Positions 35,667 to 44,256 of a DNA stretch of 64,000 nucleotides are shown here, piece after piece. Within the stretch, counting starts at the first letter, position 1. Every line of letters begins with the position of its first letter. This DNA comes from Palsa-504 sp963742795 (GTDB taxonomy: Bacteria; Actinomycetota; Actinomycetes; Streptosporangiales; Streptosporangiaceae): NCBI GenBank assembly GCA_963742795.1, contig CAVUNL010000027.1, forward strand, positions 1-64,000, read 5' to 3'. The translations under genes were made by a program, and so were the position numbers. Below the pieces are notes generated by a model. It did not search any database. It had not been told where the DNA came from and saw nothing but the letters and a program-made list of their open reading frames with translations.

Positions 35667-36440
35667 TCACGACCCGAAGGATCCGTGCCGGCCCGCGCCG
35701 GCCGCGAACCGGGCCGCGCCCGAAGCCGCCTCCGCCCGCAAGGCGGCCTGCCCGTGCGCGAACTCCGCGGCCAGCGCGGCGGTCTCATCCAGGCCTTCCT
35801 GATCGAGCACCGAGGCCCGGTCGCTGCGCAGGCAGACCTGAGGGAACGAGGCGAGCTGGGCCGCGAGTTCCTGCGCCGCCATCAGGGCCTGGCCGGCCGG
35901 GACCACACGATTGGCGAGCCCGATGGCCGCCGCCTCGGCCGCGTCCACGGCGCGGCCGGTCAGGATCATGTCCATTGCCCGGCTGGTCCCGATAAGCCGC
36001 GGCAGCCGCACGGTGCCGCCGTCGATCAGCGGCACTCCCCATCGCCGGCAAAAGACGCCGAACACCGCGGTCTCGTCGGCGATCCGCAGGTCGCACCACA
36101 GGGCCAGCTCCAGGCCACCGGCTACCGCATACCCCGCGACCGCCGCGATGACCGGCTTGGACAACCGCAGCCGGCTGATCCCCATCGGGCCGTCGCCGCC
36201 CGGAGCCACCCGGTTGCCGCGCCCGGTGCCCAGCGCGGTCAGGTCGGCGCCGGAGCAGAAGACCCCGCCCTCCCCGTGCAGCACGGCCACCGCAGCGCCC
36301 GGATCGGCGTCGAAGGCGCGGAAGGCGGCGGCGAGCTGGGCGGCCGTGGGGCCGTCGACGGCGTTACGGCGCGCCGGCCGGTGCAGAAAGACGGTGGTGA
36401 CCGCTCCCGACCGCTCCACCCGGACCGCCTGATCGGTCAT
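35667..36440 (-). CDS. Enoyl-CoA hydratase/isomerase family protein
   Basis: About 257 residues of the crotonase fold. FLHRPARRNAVDGPTAAQLA opens the domain. The first oxyanion-hole region is GGVFCSGADLTAL and the second is SKPVIAAVAGYAVAGGLELA. The WGVPLIDGGTVRLPRLIG segment carries the place usually held by catalytic Glu, here Asp in the family variant. The start MTDQAVRVER has GAGGAGGA upstream. Substrate unknown; it is convergent with hrpA. Confidence 0.9.
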   Translation of the reverse strand: MTDQAVRVERSGAVTTVFLHRPARRNAVDGPTAAQLAAAFRAFDADPGAAVAVLHGEGGVFCSGADLTALGTGRGNRVAPGGDGPMGISRLRLSKPVIAAVAGYAVAGGLELALWCDLRIADETAVFGVFCRRWGVPLIDGGTVRLPRLIGTSRAMDMILTGRAVDAAEAAAIGLANRVVPAGQALMAAQELAAQLASFPQVCLRSDRASVLDQEGLDETAALAAEFAHGQAALRAEAASGAARFAAGAGRHGSFGS

Positions 36441-36669
36441 CGCCGTCCTCCTCGATCCTCGGCGGGCGGGGCCCTGCCTTTGCGGGCCGCCAGAGTCGTC
36501 CACACCGTACCCGCGCGGGCCGCGGGCGCCGCCTCGCCACCCGTGCCTGACCGCCGGCCGTAGTCCTGGCGTGTCGTAACCGCTATTGGACTACCCAAAA
36601 TGCTACGTTCTCTATTAAGTGCGACAAGCCAGGTAGATGCGGCCGGAAGAACGCAGGAAGGCAGGAACC

Positions 36670-37515
36670 GTGACCGGAGATCCCCCCGTGCGGCGCCGTG
36701 TGGTGGGCGGTGCGCTGCGCCGGTACCGGGAGAACGTGGGCTACGCGCTCGAGGACGCCGCCCGGGTCCTCGAATGCGACCGTTCCAAGATCAGCCGGAT
36801 CGAGACCGGCCAGCGCGGCATCCGGCCCAAGGAACTACGTGAACTGCTGACCGAGTACGGCGTGCCGCCGAGCGAGCAGCTCGCGCTGGTGTCCATCGCC
36901 AGCCGCGGCGGCCAGCACAGCTGGTGGCACCCCTACGCGGACACCTTGTCCGACGCCTACCTGGATTACGTGATCATGGAGTCGGCCGCCTCCGAGATCA
37001 TGACCTACGAGGCGCAGCTCATACCCGACCTGCTCCAAACCGACGAGTATGCCCGCGCCATCGCCGCCGCCGAGCCCGGCTACGTGACCGACCAGCAGCG
37101 GGAGGACGCCGTGGCGGCAAAGGCCGTGCGCAGGCAGGCGATGCTGAGCGGGAGCCGGCGGATCAGCGTAGTGCTCGGCGAGGGCGCCCTGCACCAGGCG
37201 GTCGGCGGCACCGGCGTCCTGGCCGGGCAGATCGGCCACCTGGCCCGGCTGACGGACGAGGCGCCAGCGATCACGCTCCAGGTGCTGCCGTTCTCGGCGG
37301 GCGCGCACGCCGGCGGGGGCAGCGGATCCCTGGCCATCCTGAGGTTTCCCGATGCGCCGAGCCTGGGCGTCGTCTACCTGGAGGCGCTGTCCGGCGGCGT
37401 GTACCTGGAAAGCCAGGCCGACGTGGCCCGGTACGTCCGCGCCTTCGCGCTCCTGCGCGCGGCCGCCCTCAGCCCGGCCGGCAGCGCGCGCCTGCTACAG
37501 GACCTCGCGACCTAG
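36670..37515 (+). CDS. XRE-family regulator with Scr1-type (DUF5753) domain
   Basis: An N-terminal helix-turn-helix (ALEDAARVLECDRSKISRIE, about residues 20-40) is followed by LLTEYGVPPSEQ and a C-terminal domain typical of streptomycete Scr1/BldB-associated regulators: WWHPYADTLSDAYLDYVIME, MTYEAQLIPDLLQTDEYARA and ITLQVLPFSAGAHAGGGSGS. The GTG start is chosen for the purine-rich AAGGCAGGAA before it. In actinobacteria these genes are usually paired with a small DUF397 gene; here a small gene of other type lies convergent. Confidence 0.92.
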   Translation: MTGDPPVRRRVVGGALRRYRENVGYALEDAARVLECDRSKISRIETGQRGIRPKELRELLTEYGVPPSEQLALVSIASRGGQHSWWHPYADTLSDAYLDYVIMESAASEIMTYEAQLIPDLLQTDEYARAIAAAEPGYVTDQQREDAVAAKAVRRQAMLSGSRRISVVLGEGALHQAVGGTGVLAGQIGHLARLTDEAPAITLQVLPFSAGAHAGGGSGSLAILRFPDAPSLGVVYLEALSGGVYLESQADVARYVRAFALLRAAALSPAGSARLLQDLAT

Positions 37516-37730
37516 GGCACCCGCGCCCCGTCGGACTTGCGCCCCGGGTGGCGCAGTAGCTGGGTCACGGCGGCGAGCTTGTCGATGAGGTCCTGGATGT
37601 CCTGGAGAGGCTTCTGCGTTCCTAGCGATCGCGCTTCATGGCTGTCGCCGTCGCCGCCGACCGCACCCGGCACGGCGACGTCGTCGGGACCTGATCGGCT
37701 GGCGTCTTGCACGCTGTCGCCGAAGTTCAT
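37512..37730 (-). CDS. Small hypothetical protein
   Basis: 72 residues, beginning MNFGDSVQDASRSGPDDVAV, with a C-terminal helix PLQDIQDLIDKLAAVTQLLR. CAGGAG lies nine bases upstream of the ATG, supporting translation. It overlaps the end of the XRE gene by four bases on the opposite strand. No family is recognised; it might be a partner of the XRE regulator, in the place of the usual DUF397 protein. Confidence 0.5.
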   Translation of the reverse strand: MNFGDSVQDASRSGPDDVAVPGAVGGDGDSHEARSLGTQKPLQDIQDLIDKLAAVTQLLRHPGRKSDGARVP

Positions 37731-38118
37731 GCGCAGTGTCTCCTGGAGGTGATCCGGTAAGCGGGAAAGCGGCCGACGAAGCGGGGTTGAGCGGGGTAGG
37801 TAATTCCGTCGGCTCCGGCGCCTTAAGCGCAGAGGACCATGTTAAAGGTTTTTCGCCGGTATGTCACGCATCGCGGGATGTGGTGTGGCGTGTTGGCTTT
37901 TGCGTCGGCTGCACGTCGTCCGGCCGCTCGCAGTCGGCCTGCCGAGCGACCCATGAATGGCCTTCTACCTGCGGCAACCGGTCACCGGCGGCGGACCGGG
38001 TGATGACGCACAGGTACTGCTAACGATTGCAGGATGGTATTCATTAACGCTTTGTACACGCACTTGCAAATGCAATTTATAGGCCCGGACGGGCCCGGTT
38101 CGCAGGCGATGAGAAACG
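37731..38118 (-). promoter_or_regulatory. Gene-free region with a candidate promoter
   Basis: 388 bases without a credible gene. On the minus strand TTGCAA (38064-38069), a 17-base gap and TAATGA (38041-38046) make a good sigma70-type promoter in the only AT-rich patch, reading toward the small gene with a leader of about 300 bases. TTGCA and TGCAA around AA also form a small inverted repeat. Confidence 0.4.
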
Positions 38119-38817
38119 TCAGTGATGCCGCGGGATGCTCTGCCGCATGGTCATCTCCATCTCGTCCGGCCGCAGCGCGGCGACGGGGAATGGGGTGACA
38201 CCCTCTCGCTCCGGGCGCAGGCCGTCGAGGACGAGGGTGAGATACCGGCGCCAGATCTCGGGCCTGACCCCGCGTGCGAATTGTGCGGCCTCGGCCAGCA
38301 CGAACAGGATGAACGGGATGTCGGTCGGCTGGAGGTCGGACCTGAGCTGGCCTGCGGCTTGCACCCGCTCGACCAGCTTGGTCACCACCGGAGCGTTGCG
38401 CTGCCGGGCGTACCAGACCCTATCCCCGCCGTAGGTGGCGAACATCAGCAGCTGCCGCAGGCCGCTATCGCCGACCAGCATCTCGGCCGCCTGCTCCATG
38501 AAGTGCGCCAGCCCGGACCACGGATCAGGCGCCTCGGCAGCGTCCTCGGCCAGGGCCGCCACCGCCTCGATACGCTCCACGAACAGCGCCTCGACCAGGT
38601 CCTCCTTGGAACCGAACCGCCGGTAGACCGTGCCCACCCCGACGCCGGCGCGCCGTGCCACCTCGTCCAGGCTGACGTCCAGGCCGCGCTCGGTGAAGAC
38701 CTCCGAGGCCGCCTTGAGCACGCGCTGCCGGTTCCGCGCGGCGTCACGCCGTAGCGGCCGCACCGGCGCGGACGGCCCGGGGTCCCGTCCGGTGTGGTCT
38801 CCGGAGCGCTGCGCCAC
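38119..38817 (-). CDS. TetR-family regulator
   Basis: About 232 residues. The N-terminal HTH is RRDAARNRQRVLKAASEVFT, then LDVSLDEVARRAGVGVGTVY and RRFGSKEDLVEALF. The C-terminal ligand-binding domain (FMEQAAEMLVGDSGLRQLLM onward) is of the TetR_C type. A GTG start (VAQRSGDH) is chosen because GGAGG lies five bases before it. It is divergent from an MFS efflux pump, with an inverted repeat between the two genes; it probably represses both itself and the pump. Confidence 0.92.
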   Translation of the reverse strand: MAQRSGDHTGRDPGPSAPVRPLRRDAARNRQRVLKAASEVFTERGLDVSLDEVARRAGVGVGTVYRRFGSKEDLVEALFVERIEAVAALAEDAAEAPDPWSGLAHFMEQAAEMLVGDSGLRQLLMFATYGGDRVWYARQRNAPVVTKLVERVQAAGQLRSDLQPTDIPFILFVLAEAAQFARGVRPEIWRRYLTLVLDGLRPEREGVTPFPVAALRPDEMEMTMRQSIPRHH

Positions 38818-38835
38818 GTCAACCTCCAAAAAAGT

Positions 38836-38850
38836 GGAGACAGGTTCTCC
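38836..38850. promoter_or_regulatory. Inverted repeat between tetR and MFS genes, likely TetR operator
   Basis: GGAGA-CAGGT-TCTCC, 18 bases upstream of the tetR start codon and 54 upstream of the pump start. Confidence 0.5.
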
Positions 38851-38904
38851 GTTTCATGTTACCGTGTCTTAAGCGGAGATGACACCTCCAGATTGGTGAA
38901 GCTC

Positions 38905-40431
38905 ATGACTGATGTCAACACCGCCAGCAGCGCCCCGGACCGGCGCTGGCTCATCCTCGGCGTGATCGCCATCGCGCAGCTCATGGTCATCCTCGACCTG
39001 ACGGTGATGAACATCGCGCTGCCATCCGCCCAGCGCGCCCTGGACTTCACCACGGTAGACCGGCAGTGGGTGGTCACCGCCTATTCACTCGCGTTCGGCA
39101 GCCTGCTGCTGCTGGGCGGCCGGCTGGCCGACCTGCTCGGCCGCAAGGTAACGTTCCTGACCGGCCTGGCCGGCTTCGCAGGTGTCTCGGCCATCGGCGG
39201 CGCCTCGGTCAACTTCACCATGCTCGTGACCGCACGGGCTTGCCAGGGTGTGTTCGCGGCGCTCCTGGTGCCGTCGGCGCTTTCGCTGCTGACCACCACG
39301 TTCACCGAGCCGAAGGACCGCGGCAAGGCCTTCGGCATCTACGGCGCGATCGCCGCGGGCGGCAGCGCGGTGGGCCTGCTGCTCGGCGGCGCACTGACCG
39401 AGTACTTGTCCTGGCGCTGGACGCTGTATATCAACCTGGTCTTCGCCGGCGTGGCCTTCGTCGGGGGAGCGCTGCTGCTGCAGCGACACCCGTCCCGGGT
39501 CAAGCCGAAGCTGGACATCCCGGGCGTCGTGATGGAGTCCAGTGGCTTGTTCTGCCTGGTCTACGGATTCTCGAATGCGGCCACGCACGACTGGAGCACG
39601 CCGTCCACCTACGGCTTCCTGATCGCCGGCGTGGCGCTCCTGATCTTGTTCGCGTTCTGGCAGGGCCGGGCGCCGAACCCGCTGCTGCCGCCCCGCGTGG
39701 TACTCGACCGCAACCGCGGCGGCGCCTACCTGTCGATGTTCATCGCCGCGTCCGGCATGTTCGGGACCTTCTTGTTCCTGACCTACTACCTGCAGCAGAC
39801 CCTCGGCTACTCGCCGGTCGTCACCGGCTTCGCCTTCCTGCCCATCGCCGGCGGTATCGCGACCTCGGCCAACATCTCTACCATCGTGCTCATGCCCCGG
39901 GTCGGCCCCAAGCCCGTGGTCGCGACGGGGATGCTGGTCGCGGCGGGCGCGGCGGTCTGGTTTGCCCAGCTGGGAGCGCACACCGGCTACGTCGGGGGCG
40001 TGCTCGGCCCGCTCATCCTGACCGGTATCGGCCTCGGCATGGTGATCGCGCCGTCCATCAATACCGGCACCTACGGCGTGGCCCCGCAGGACGCGGGGGT
40101 CGCATCGGCGACCGTCACCGTGGGCCAGCAGCTTGGCGCCTCCATCGGTACCTCGCTGCTCAACACCATCTTCGCCAGCGCCGTCACGTCCTACATCGCC
40201 GCGCACGTCGCGTCGGCCCGGCTCATCGGCCGTCAGGCGCTGACCGGGCTCGCGCTCGCGCACGGCTACGACACCGCGTTCTGGTGGACCGCCGGCATCC
40301 TGGCCGGCGGTTCGATCGTCGCCGCGATCCTGTTCCGCCCCGGGCCGCTGTTCAGCCGGAACGCGCCTCCGGCCGGGCAGGCGGGAGATCGGGAGCCGGA
40401 GGTCGAGTCCGGGCCGGCCATACCGGCCTGA
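38905..40431 (+). CDS. MFS drug efflux transporter, DHA2 (14-TMS) family
   Basis: 508 residues with 14 predicted membrane segments. LDLTVMNIALPSAQRALDFT is the DHA2 motif (LDxTVVNVALP) in TM1; GRLADLLGRKVTF is the MFS motif A; ARACQGVFAALLVPSALSLL and GIYGAIAAGGSAVGLLLGGA (motif C, antiporter signature) follow. Substrates are probably lipophilic compounds. The ATG after GGTGAAGCTC gives MTDVNTASS; upstream in-frame codons lie in the tetR promoter. Likely TetR-controlled. Confidence 0.93.
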   Translation: MTDVNTASSAPDRRWLILGVIAIAQLMVILDLTVMNIALPSAQRALDFTTVDRQWVVTAYSLAFGSLLLLGGRLADLLGRKVTFLTGLAGFAGVSAIGGASVNFTMLVTARACQGVFAALLVPSALSLLTTTFTEPKDRGKAFGIYGAIAAGGSAVGLLLGGALTEYLSWRWTLYINLVFAGVAFVGGALLLQRHPSRVKPKLDIPGVVMESSGLFCLVYGFSNAATHDWSTPSTYGFLIAGVALLILFAFWQGRAPNPLLPPRVVLDRNRGGAYLSMFIAASGMFGTFLFLTYYLQQTLGYSPVVTGFAFLPIAGGIATSANISTIVLMPRVGPKPVVATGMLVAAGAAVWFAQLGAHTGYVGGVLGPLILTGIGLGMVIAPSINTGTYGVAPQDAGVASATVTVGQQLGASIGTSLLNTIFASAVTSYIAAHVASARLIGRQALTGLALAHGYDTAFWWTAGILAGGSIVAAILFRPGPLFSRNAPPAGQAGDREPEVESGPAIPA

Positions 40432-40720
40432 TCAGCGGGCGGCTGGAGCCCGAACGTGGTGAAGGGCAGCACGAACGGGTTCGTCGTCACCGGCACGACG
40501 ACCGCCGGGCAGATCGTGGCCTACACCAGGCACCGGCACCGGCGGGACCTGGCTGCCGACCGGTTCGCTCGGCGATGCCACGGAGGAATCGGTGGCGAGT
40601 GCCACGGTGGGCGCGGGAGGCGCCGTTATCGCAGTTGGCGCCACGTCAGGCGGCACGCTCGGCAAGCAGCCGGTGTTCCTCACCGCAAGCAAGCCGGGGT
40701 CATCCGGCCGGTCTCGCTGA
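40432..40720 (+). pseudogene. Remnant of a secreted repeat-type protein
   Basis: Immediately after the pump stop, in the same frame, GWSPNVVKGSTNGFVVTGTT leads by a shift near 40,530 to GTGTGGTWLPTGSLGDATEE, SVASATVGAGGAVIAVGATS and a stop. The alternating small and hydrophobic residues look like the tail of a beta-propeller-type exported protein. The 5' part is absent. The rest of the gap to 40,770 holds nothing recognisable. Confidence 0.35.
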
Positions 40721-40770
40721 CCCGCCATCCCCGGCGGTATCGTCCCCGAGCTCACGGTCAACGCCGGCCC

Positions 40771-41619
40771 TCAGCTGCGGTCGTCGAGGAAGCCCGCGAC
40801 GGCTGCGGTGAACCAGCCGGCGTCGTCGAGCCAGGGGTAGTGCCCGGCACCTGGCTGGATGACCAGCTTGGCGCCGGGGAACAGTCCCGCGAACTCGGCG
40901 GCGATCAGCGGAACGGTGTTCGCGTCCGCCTCACCGGCGAGTACCAGCACGGGCGAGGACAACGCGGCGAGCCCGGCGCGGGTGGCCTCCGGGCCGAACG
41001 CGCCCGGCCCGCCGAACACGCCGGCCGCCTCCTGGTTGACCTGTTCTTCATTCGCGGCGGCGTGGGCCTGGGCCGTGGCGTCCCAGCGTCCGTAGAAGAA
41101 CGGCGCGATCGCGTCCCAGTCCTCGTCGGCATCCGAACCAGCCTGGATCCGCTCGAAGGCGGCGGCCGCGCCGGCGAACCAGGGCTCGCCCCGGCGCAGG
41201 CTGACGATCTCGCGTCGCATCTCGCTGCTGGCGGCCAGGCCGGCCGCGCGGGTGCTCGGGGTAACCAGGACCAGCTTGCCGGCCCGCAGCGGATGGCGCG
41301 CGGCATACTGCACCACAATGTTGGCGCCTGCCGAATGAGCCAGTACGTCGATACGCTCAAGATCGAGGTAGTCCTGCAGCGCGGCGACGTCATCGACCAG
41401 GCGGTCACACCGGTAGCTCGCCGGGTCGGCGGGCACCGCCGACTGACCGGTGCCCCGCAGGTCCAGCATGATCAGCCGCCGCACCGCGGCCAGGCCGCCG
41501 AGGTCACCGAGGTAGGCAGAATCGCGCATCGGCCCGCCGGGCACGCAGACAAGCGGCGCGCCCTCACCCTGAACGTGGTACGCCAGCGTGGTTCCGTCAA
41601 AGGCACGGAAAGCAGGCAT
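40771..41619 (-). CDS. Alpha/beta hydrolase
   Basis: About 282 residues. The oxyanion region GEGAPLVCVPGGPMRDSAYL comes first, then IMLDLRGTGQSAVP. The nucleophile elbow is VLAHSAGANIVV (Ser in HSAGA), the acid is in VLAGEADANTVP and the catalytic His is in GAGHYPWLDD. Proline iminopeptidase-like members share this layout, but the substrate is unknown. The start MPAFRAFDG is chosen because AGGATG precedes it; MTVMPAF three codons earlier is possible. Confidence 0.88.
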   Translation of the reverse strand: MPAFRAFDGTTLAYHVQGEGAPLVCVPGGPMRDSAYLGDLGGLAAVRRLIMLDLRGTGQSAVPADPASYRCDRLVDDVAALQDYLDLERIDVLAHSAGANIVVQYAARHPLRAGKLVLVTPSTRAAGLAASSEMRREIVSLRRGEPWFAGAAAAFERIQAGSDADEDWDAIAPFFYGRWDATAQAHAAANEEQVNQEAAGVFGGPGAFGPEATRAGLAALSSPVLVLAGEADANTVPLIAAEFAGLFPGAKLVIQPGAGHYPWLDDAGWFTAAVAGFLDDRS

Positions 41620-41838
41620 AACCGTCATCCTGGCACCGCGACGGCGGCACAGCCACTCAATTGGCAGTGGCCGGCCGGTCAGGCCGGGCGGGGCACGCTG
41701 CGGGCCACCGCCTGACCCGGCCCTGACCGGCAACGCCACCCGTCAGCGGCAAGTTACCTGTCAGTCACCTACAAATCTGACGCGCACCCCGGGCCCGGCG
41801 AGCCCGGGTGATCCACCGGAAATGTCGTATCCCGGTGG

Positions 41839-41844
41839 GAGAAT
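41839..41844 (+). promoter_or_regulatory. Possible -10 element of a leaderless gene
   Basis: GAGAAT lies six bases upstream of the GTG of the SnoaL-like gene and no Shine-Dalgarno fits. Weak on its own; it agrees with other leaderless starts in this window. Confidence 0.3.
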
Positions 41845-41850
41845 CCCCGG

Positions 41851-42213
41851 GTGATAGCCAACGCAGAACCCGAGCCGGCGACGCAGCCGCAGGACCTCGG
41901 CCGGTACTTTCTCGAGCGGGCCAACGCGGGTGACGTCGAAGGGCTCGTCGCCCTGTACGAGCCGGGGGCGGTGCTGGCTTTCCCGTCCGGGCGGCTGACC
42001 ATCGGACACGACCAGATCCGTCAGGTGTACGCCGAACTGCTGGCGGATAAGCCGTCGTTCAGCTCGGCGGGCCAGCAGCCGGTGATCCGGAACGGGGACC
42101 TGGCCCTCACCTCCACGCGCCTGCCCGGCGGTGGCGCTACGGTCGAGGTCGCCCGCCGCCAGCCGGACGGCAGCTGGCGCTGGGTGATCGATCAGCCGGC
42201 CGTGCTGCCCTGA
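41851..42213 (+). CDS. SnoaL-like/ketosteroid isomerase-fold protein
   Basis: 120 residues. RYFLERANAGDVEGLVALYE and PGAVLAFPSGRLTIGHDQIR match the NTF2-like fold used by YybH/SnoaL-type proteins, ending with EVARRQPDGSWRWVIDQPA. Function unknown; many are small-molecule isomerases or adaptors. The GTG start has a -10-like sequence directly upstream. Its 3' end overlaps the convergent hypothetical gene by 22 bases. Confidence 0.75.
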   Translation: MIANAEPEPATQPQDLGRYFLERANAGDVEGLVALYEPGAVLAFPSGRLTIGHDQIRQVYAELLADKPSFSSAGQQPVIRNGDLALTSTRLPGGGATVEVARRQPDGSWRWVIDQPAVLP

Positions 42214-42674
42214 GCCCGCCAGGGGAACGTCAGCAGGTCGGGTTCCACCCAGCCGCGGCGGGCCGGCCGGGCGGCCAGGGTCGACGACCGGTAGTGCCTG
42301 GCCAGCAGGCGCTTGTCCAGCAGCGCGGGATTGCGGTTGGCGAAGACGTCGAACTCGGTGCAGTCCGGGTCCGCGGCGACGTGGTGCGCGACCAGCTCCA
42401 CCCAGGCCCGCGAGACGGTGTGGTGATACTTCTGCGGCGCCCGTTCGTACGCGGCGATCTGCCGGATCCAGCCGCAGATCGCGCCGACCGCGTCCGGCAT
42501 GCCGTACCGTCGCACCGCGTAGAAGGCCAGGTTGATGTGCTGCCGGTGCCGGAACTGCCCGCTGGGTCCGGTGATCCCAGGCAGGATCGCGGCCAACTCC
42601 GGATCCCGCGCCCCGTGCGCCCCGTCCGTCCCACGGGCGTGCGAGTCATGCTGCTTATGCGGTCCCCTGGACAC
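42192..42674 (-). CDS. Conserved hypothetical protein
   Basis: About 160 residues. The conserved-looking core reads QFRHRQHINLAFYAVRRYGM, ICGWIRQIAAYERAPQKYHH, TVSRAWVELVAHHVAADPD and RNPALLDKRLLARHYRSSTL to WVEPDLLTFPW. I know it as a recurring uncharacterised family, with many His and aromatic residues and no catalytic motif that I can name. The GTG start at 42674 is chosen since a longer ORF would run through two operator-like palindromes just upstream. It overlaps the SnoaL-like gene by 22 bases at the 3' end. Confidence 0.6.
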   Translation of the reverse strand: MSRGPHKQHDSHARGTDGAHGARDPELAAILPGITGPSGQFRHRQHINLAFYAVRRYGMPDAVGAICGWIRQIAAYERAPQKYHHTVSRAWVELVAHHVAADPDCTEFDVFANRNPALLDKRLLARHYRSSTLAARPARRGWVEPDLLTFPWRAQGSTAG

Positions 42675-42707
42675 GTCTGGGCAGTCCGGCCCGCGCCATG
42701 CCACCGG

Positions 42708-42757
42708 GTGAACCCCGGGGTTTACCTCACCAGAGCGTGGTGGATCCCGGGGTTCAC
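42708..42757. promoter_or_regulatory. Second pair of palindromic operator-like sites, 32 bp apart
   Basis: GTGAACCCCGGGGTTTAC (42708-42725) and GTGGATCCCGGGGTTCAC (42740-42757). Both fit the consensus GTGAAnCCCnGGnTTCAC and resemble the pair at 31537-31587, with the same 32-bp offset. They lie 34-83 bases upstream of the hypothetical gene and after marR. Confidence 0.65.
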
Positions 42758-42838
42758 TAGGCTCCGCAGGGCGGGAGCGAGGGTGAGGACTGGGGCCGGA
42801 GGAGTGGTTCCGGTCCTCAGGCGTTTCGCGGCCCGGCA

Positions 42839-43264
42839 TCAGTTGGCCGCCTGCAGGGCCGCGACGACGGCATGGAAGCCGGCGATCTGGGTCTCGGACA
42901 GCCGGGCCGCAGCGTCCAGCTCAAGGTCCGCGACGGCGGCCCGGACCCGTCCGGCCACCGCCTGGCCCGCCTCGGTCAGCGGCAGCCGGAACGACCGGCG
43001 GTCGGTCGGATCCAGCTCCCGGGTGAGGTAGCCCCGGTTCTCCAGCCGGTCTAGGACCCCGGTCAGCGTGGTGGCGCGGGTGCCGGTCTCGGCGCTGAGC
43101 TCGCGGACGTTAACCGCCCCCCGGTCGGCCAGGTTGGCCAACGCGTTGATCTCGGCCGCGCTGAGGTTCAGGTCCGCAAGCGCGCCGCTCAGCGCGTGCA
43201 GGGTGTGGTGCGTGGTCCGGTGCAGAGCAAGTACGATTCCGGGTAGTCCGTTTTCGGATATCAC
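42839..43264 (-). CDS. MarR-family regulator
   Basis: 141 residues. The winged helix is LSAAEINALANLADRGAVNV, RELSAETGTRATTLTGVLDR and LENRGYLTRELDPTDRRSFR (wing with the DxRR motif). C-terminal dimer helices follow. The GTG start coincides with the likely transcription start, eight bases after TATAAT. The gene is divergent from an SAM methyltransferase, a possible target. Confidence 0.92.
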   Translation of the reverse strand: MISENGLPGIVLALHRTTHHTLHALSGALADLNLSAAEINALANLADRGAVNVRELSAETGTRATTLTGVLDRLENRGYLTRELDPTDRRSFRLPLTEAGQAVAGRVRAAVADLELDAAARLSETQIAGFHAVVAALQAAN

Positions 43265-43272
43265 GAAAATGG

Positions 43273-43278
43273 ATTATA
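43273..43278 (-). promoter_or_regulatory. -10 element of a leaderless marR transcript
   Basis: A perfect TATAAT on the minus strand ends eight bases before the GTG start. No Shine-Dalgarno is present. Confidence 0.55.
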
Positions 43279-43349
43279 CGGTTTCGGTGGATCTTGCGCT
43301 ACCCGGAAACGTGTTGCGGACGCGGGGAGAGACGCGGGGAGAATGGCCC

Positions 43350-44054
43350 GTGACCGAGCCATGGATGATCGACGAGCTGGCGCACGCGGGACCCGAGCAC
43401 CTCGACCCCGCGTTCGTGGCGGGGTACGACCGCAAACAGGGCTATCCCGACCCGGCCGAGGACCTGGCCATCTTCGAGGCGCACGGCCTGGGCCGGACCT
43501 CGGCCGTCCTGGACCTGGGCGCGGGATCCGGGCAGTTCGCGCTGGCCGCGGCGCGCCGGTTCGGGCACGTGACCGCGGTAGACGTCTCGCCCGCCATGAA
43601 CGCGATGCTCCGCGAGCGCGCCGCCGCCGCGGGACTGACCAACCTGGATTCCGTCCGGGCCGGGTTCCTCAGCTACGACCACCCCGGTCCGCCCGCGGAC
43701 GGCGTGTACACCCGCAACGCGCTGCACCAGCTGCCCGACTTCTGGAAGGCGGTGGCCCTGGACCGCATCTCGCTCGCGATGCAGCCCGGCGGCGTGCTCC
43801 GGCTGCACGACCTGATCTACGACTTCTCCCCCGCCGAGGCGCGCGAGGTGTTTCAGGGCTGGTTCGACCACGCGGCGAGCGATCCGGCCGACGGGTACAC
43901 CGGTGCGGACTACGCCGAGCACATCCGCACCGAGTTCAGCACGTTTCGCTGGCTGCTCGAACCAATGCTGACCGCGACCGGTTTCCAGATCGTGACCGCT
44001 GAATTCGCCGGGCGGCTATACGGCGCCTATACCTGCATCAGACGCGACGCCTGA
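43350..44054 (+). CDS. Class I SAM-dependent methyltransferase
   Basis: 234 residues, GTG start after GGGAGAATG. SAM motif I is AVLDLGAGSGQFALAAARRF and motif II is VTAVDVSPAMNAMLRERAA. The conserved segment GVYTRNALHQLPDFWKAVAL corresponds to motif IV and LRLHDLIYDFSPAEAREVFQ to the post-motif region. Substrate unknown; divergent from marR. Confidence 0.9.
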   Translation: MTEPWMIDELAHAGPEHLDPAFVAGYDRKQGYPDPAEDLAIFEAHGLGRTSAVLDLGAGSGQFALAAARRFGHVTAVDVSPAMNAMLRERAAAAGLTNLDSVRAGFLSYDHPGPPADGVYTRNALHQLPDFWKAVALDRISLAMQPGGVLRLHDLIYDFSPAEAREVFQGWFDHAASDPADGYTGADYAEHIRTEFSTFRWLLEPMLTATGFQIVTAEFAGRLYGAYTCIRRDA

Positions 44055-44112
44055 GCGTGCGCTGGTGGCGGATCCGCGACCGGACGCACCATTACCCGCC
44101 ACCCCGAACCGG

Positions 44113-44160
44113 CCCAATGTTCCATCGGTGCGGTTCTATGCGGGCCAATGTTCCATCGGG
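44113..44160 (+). repeat. Pair of CCAATGTTCCATCGG motifs, 31 bp apart, downstream of purC
   Basis: CCAATGTTCCATCGGTG (44113-44129) and CCAATGTTCCATCGGGT (44144-44160) in direct orientation. They lie in the 202-base gap between the methyltransferase and the 3' end of purC, which otherwise holds no gene. Confidence 0.7.
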
Positions 44161-44256
44161 TCGGTTGGAAGCCGGTCCAAGCGGGTTGGAAACCGGTTGA
44201 AAGCAGGGGCCGAGGGGCATCTGCGGCCCGGGACGCGAGCCCCGGGGACGGCTCGG

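Noticed and set aside
37736..38023. A 95-residue + frame in the gap after the XRE gene
   Set aside because: No ribosome site, irregular Cys/Ser/Arg-rich composition and overlap with the promoter region.
40456..41715. A 419-residue + frame
   Set aside because: It is antisense to the alpha/beta hydrolase, whose catalytic motifs are clear on the other strand.
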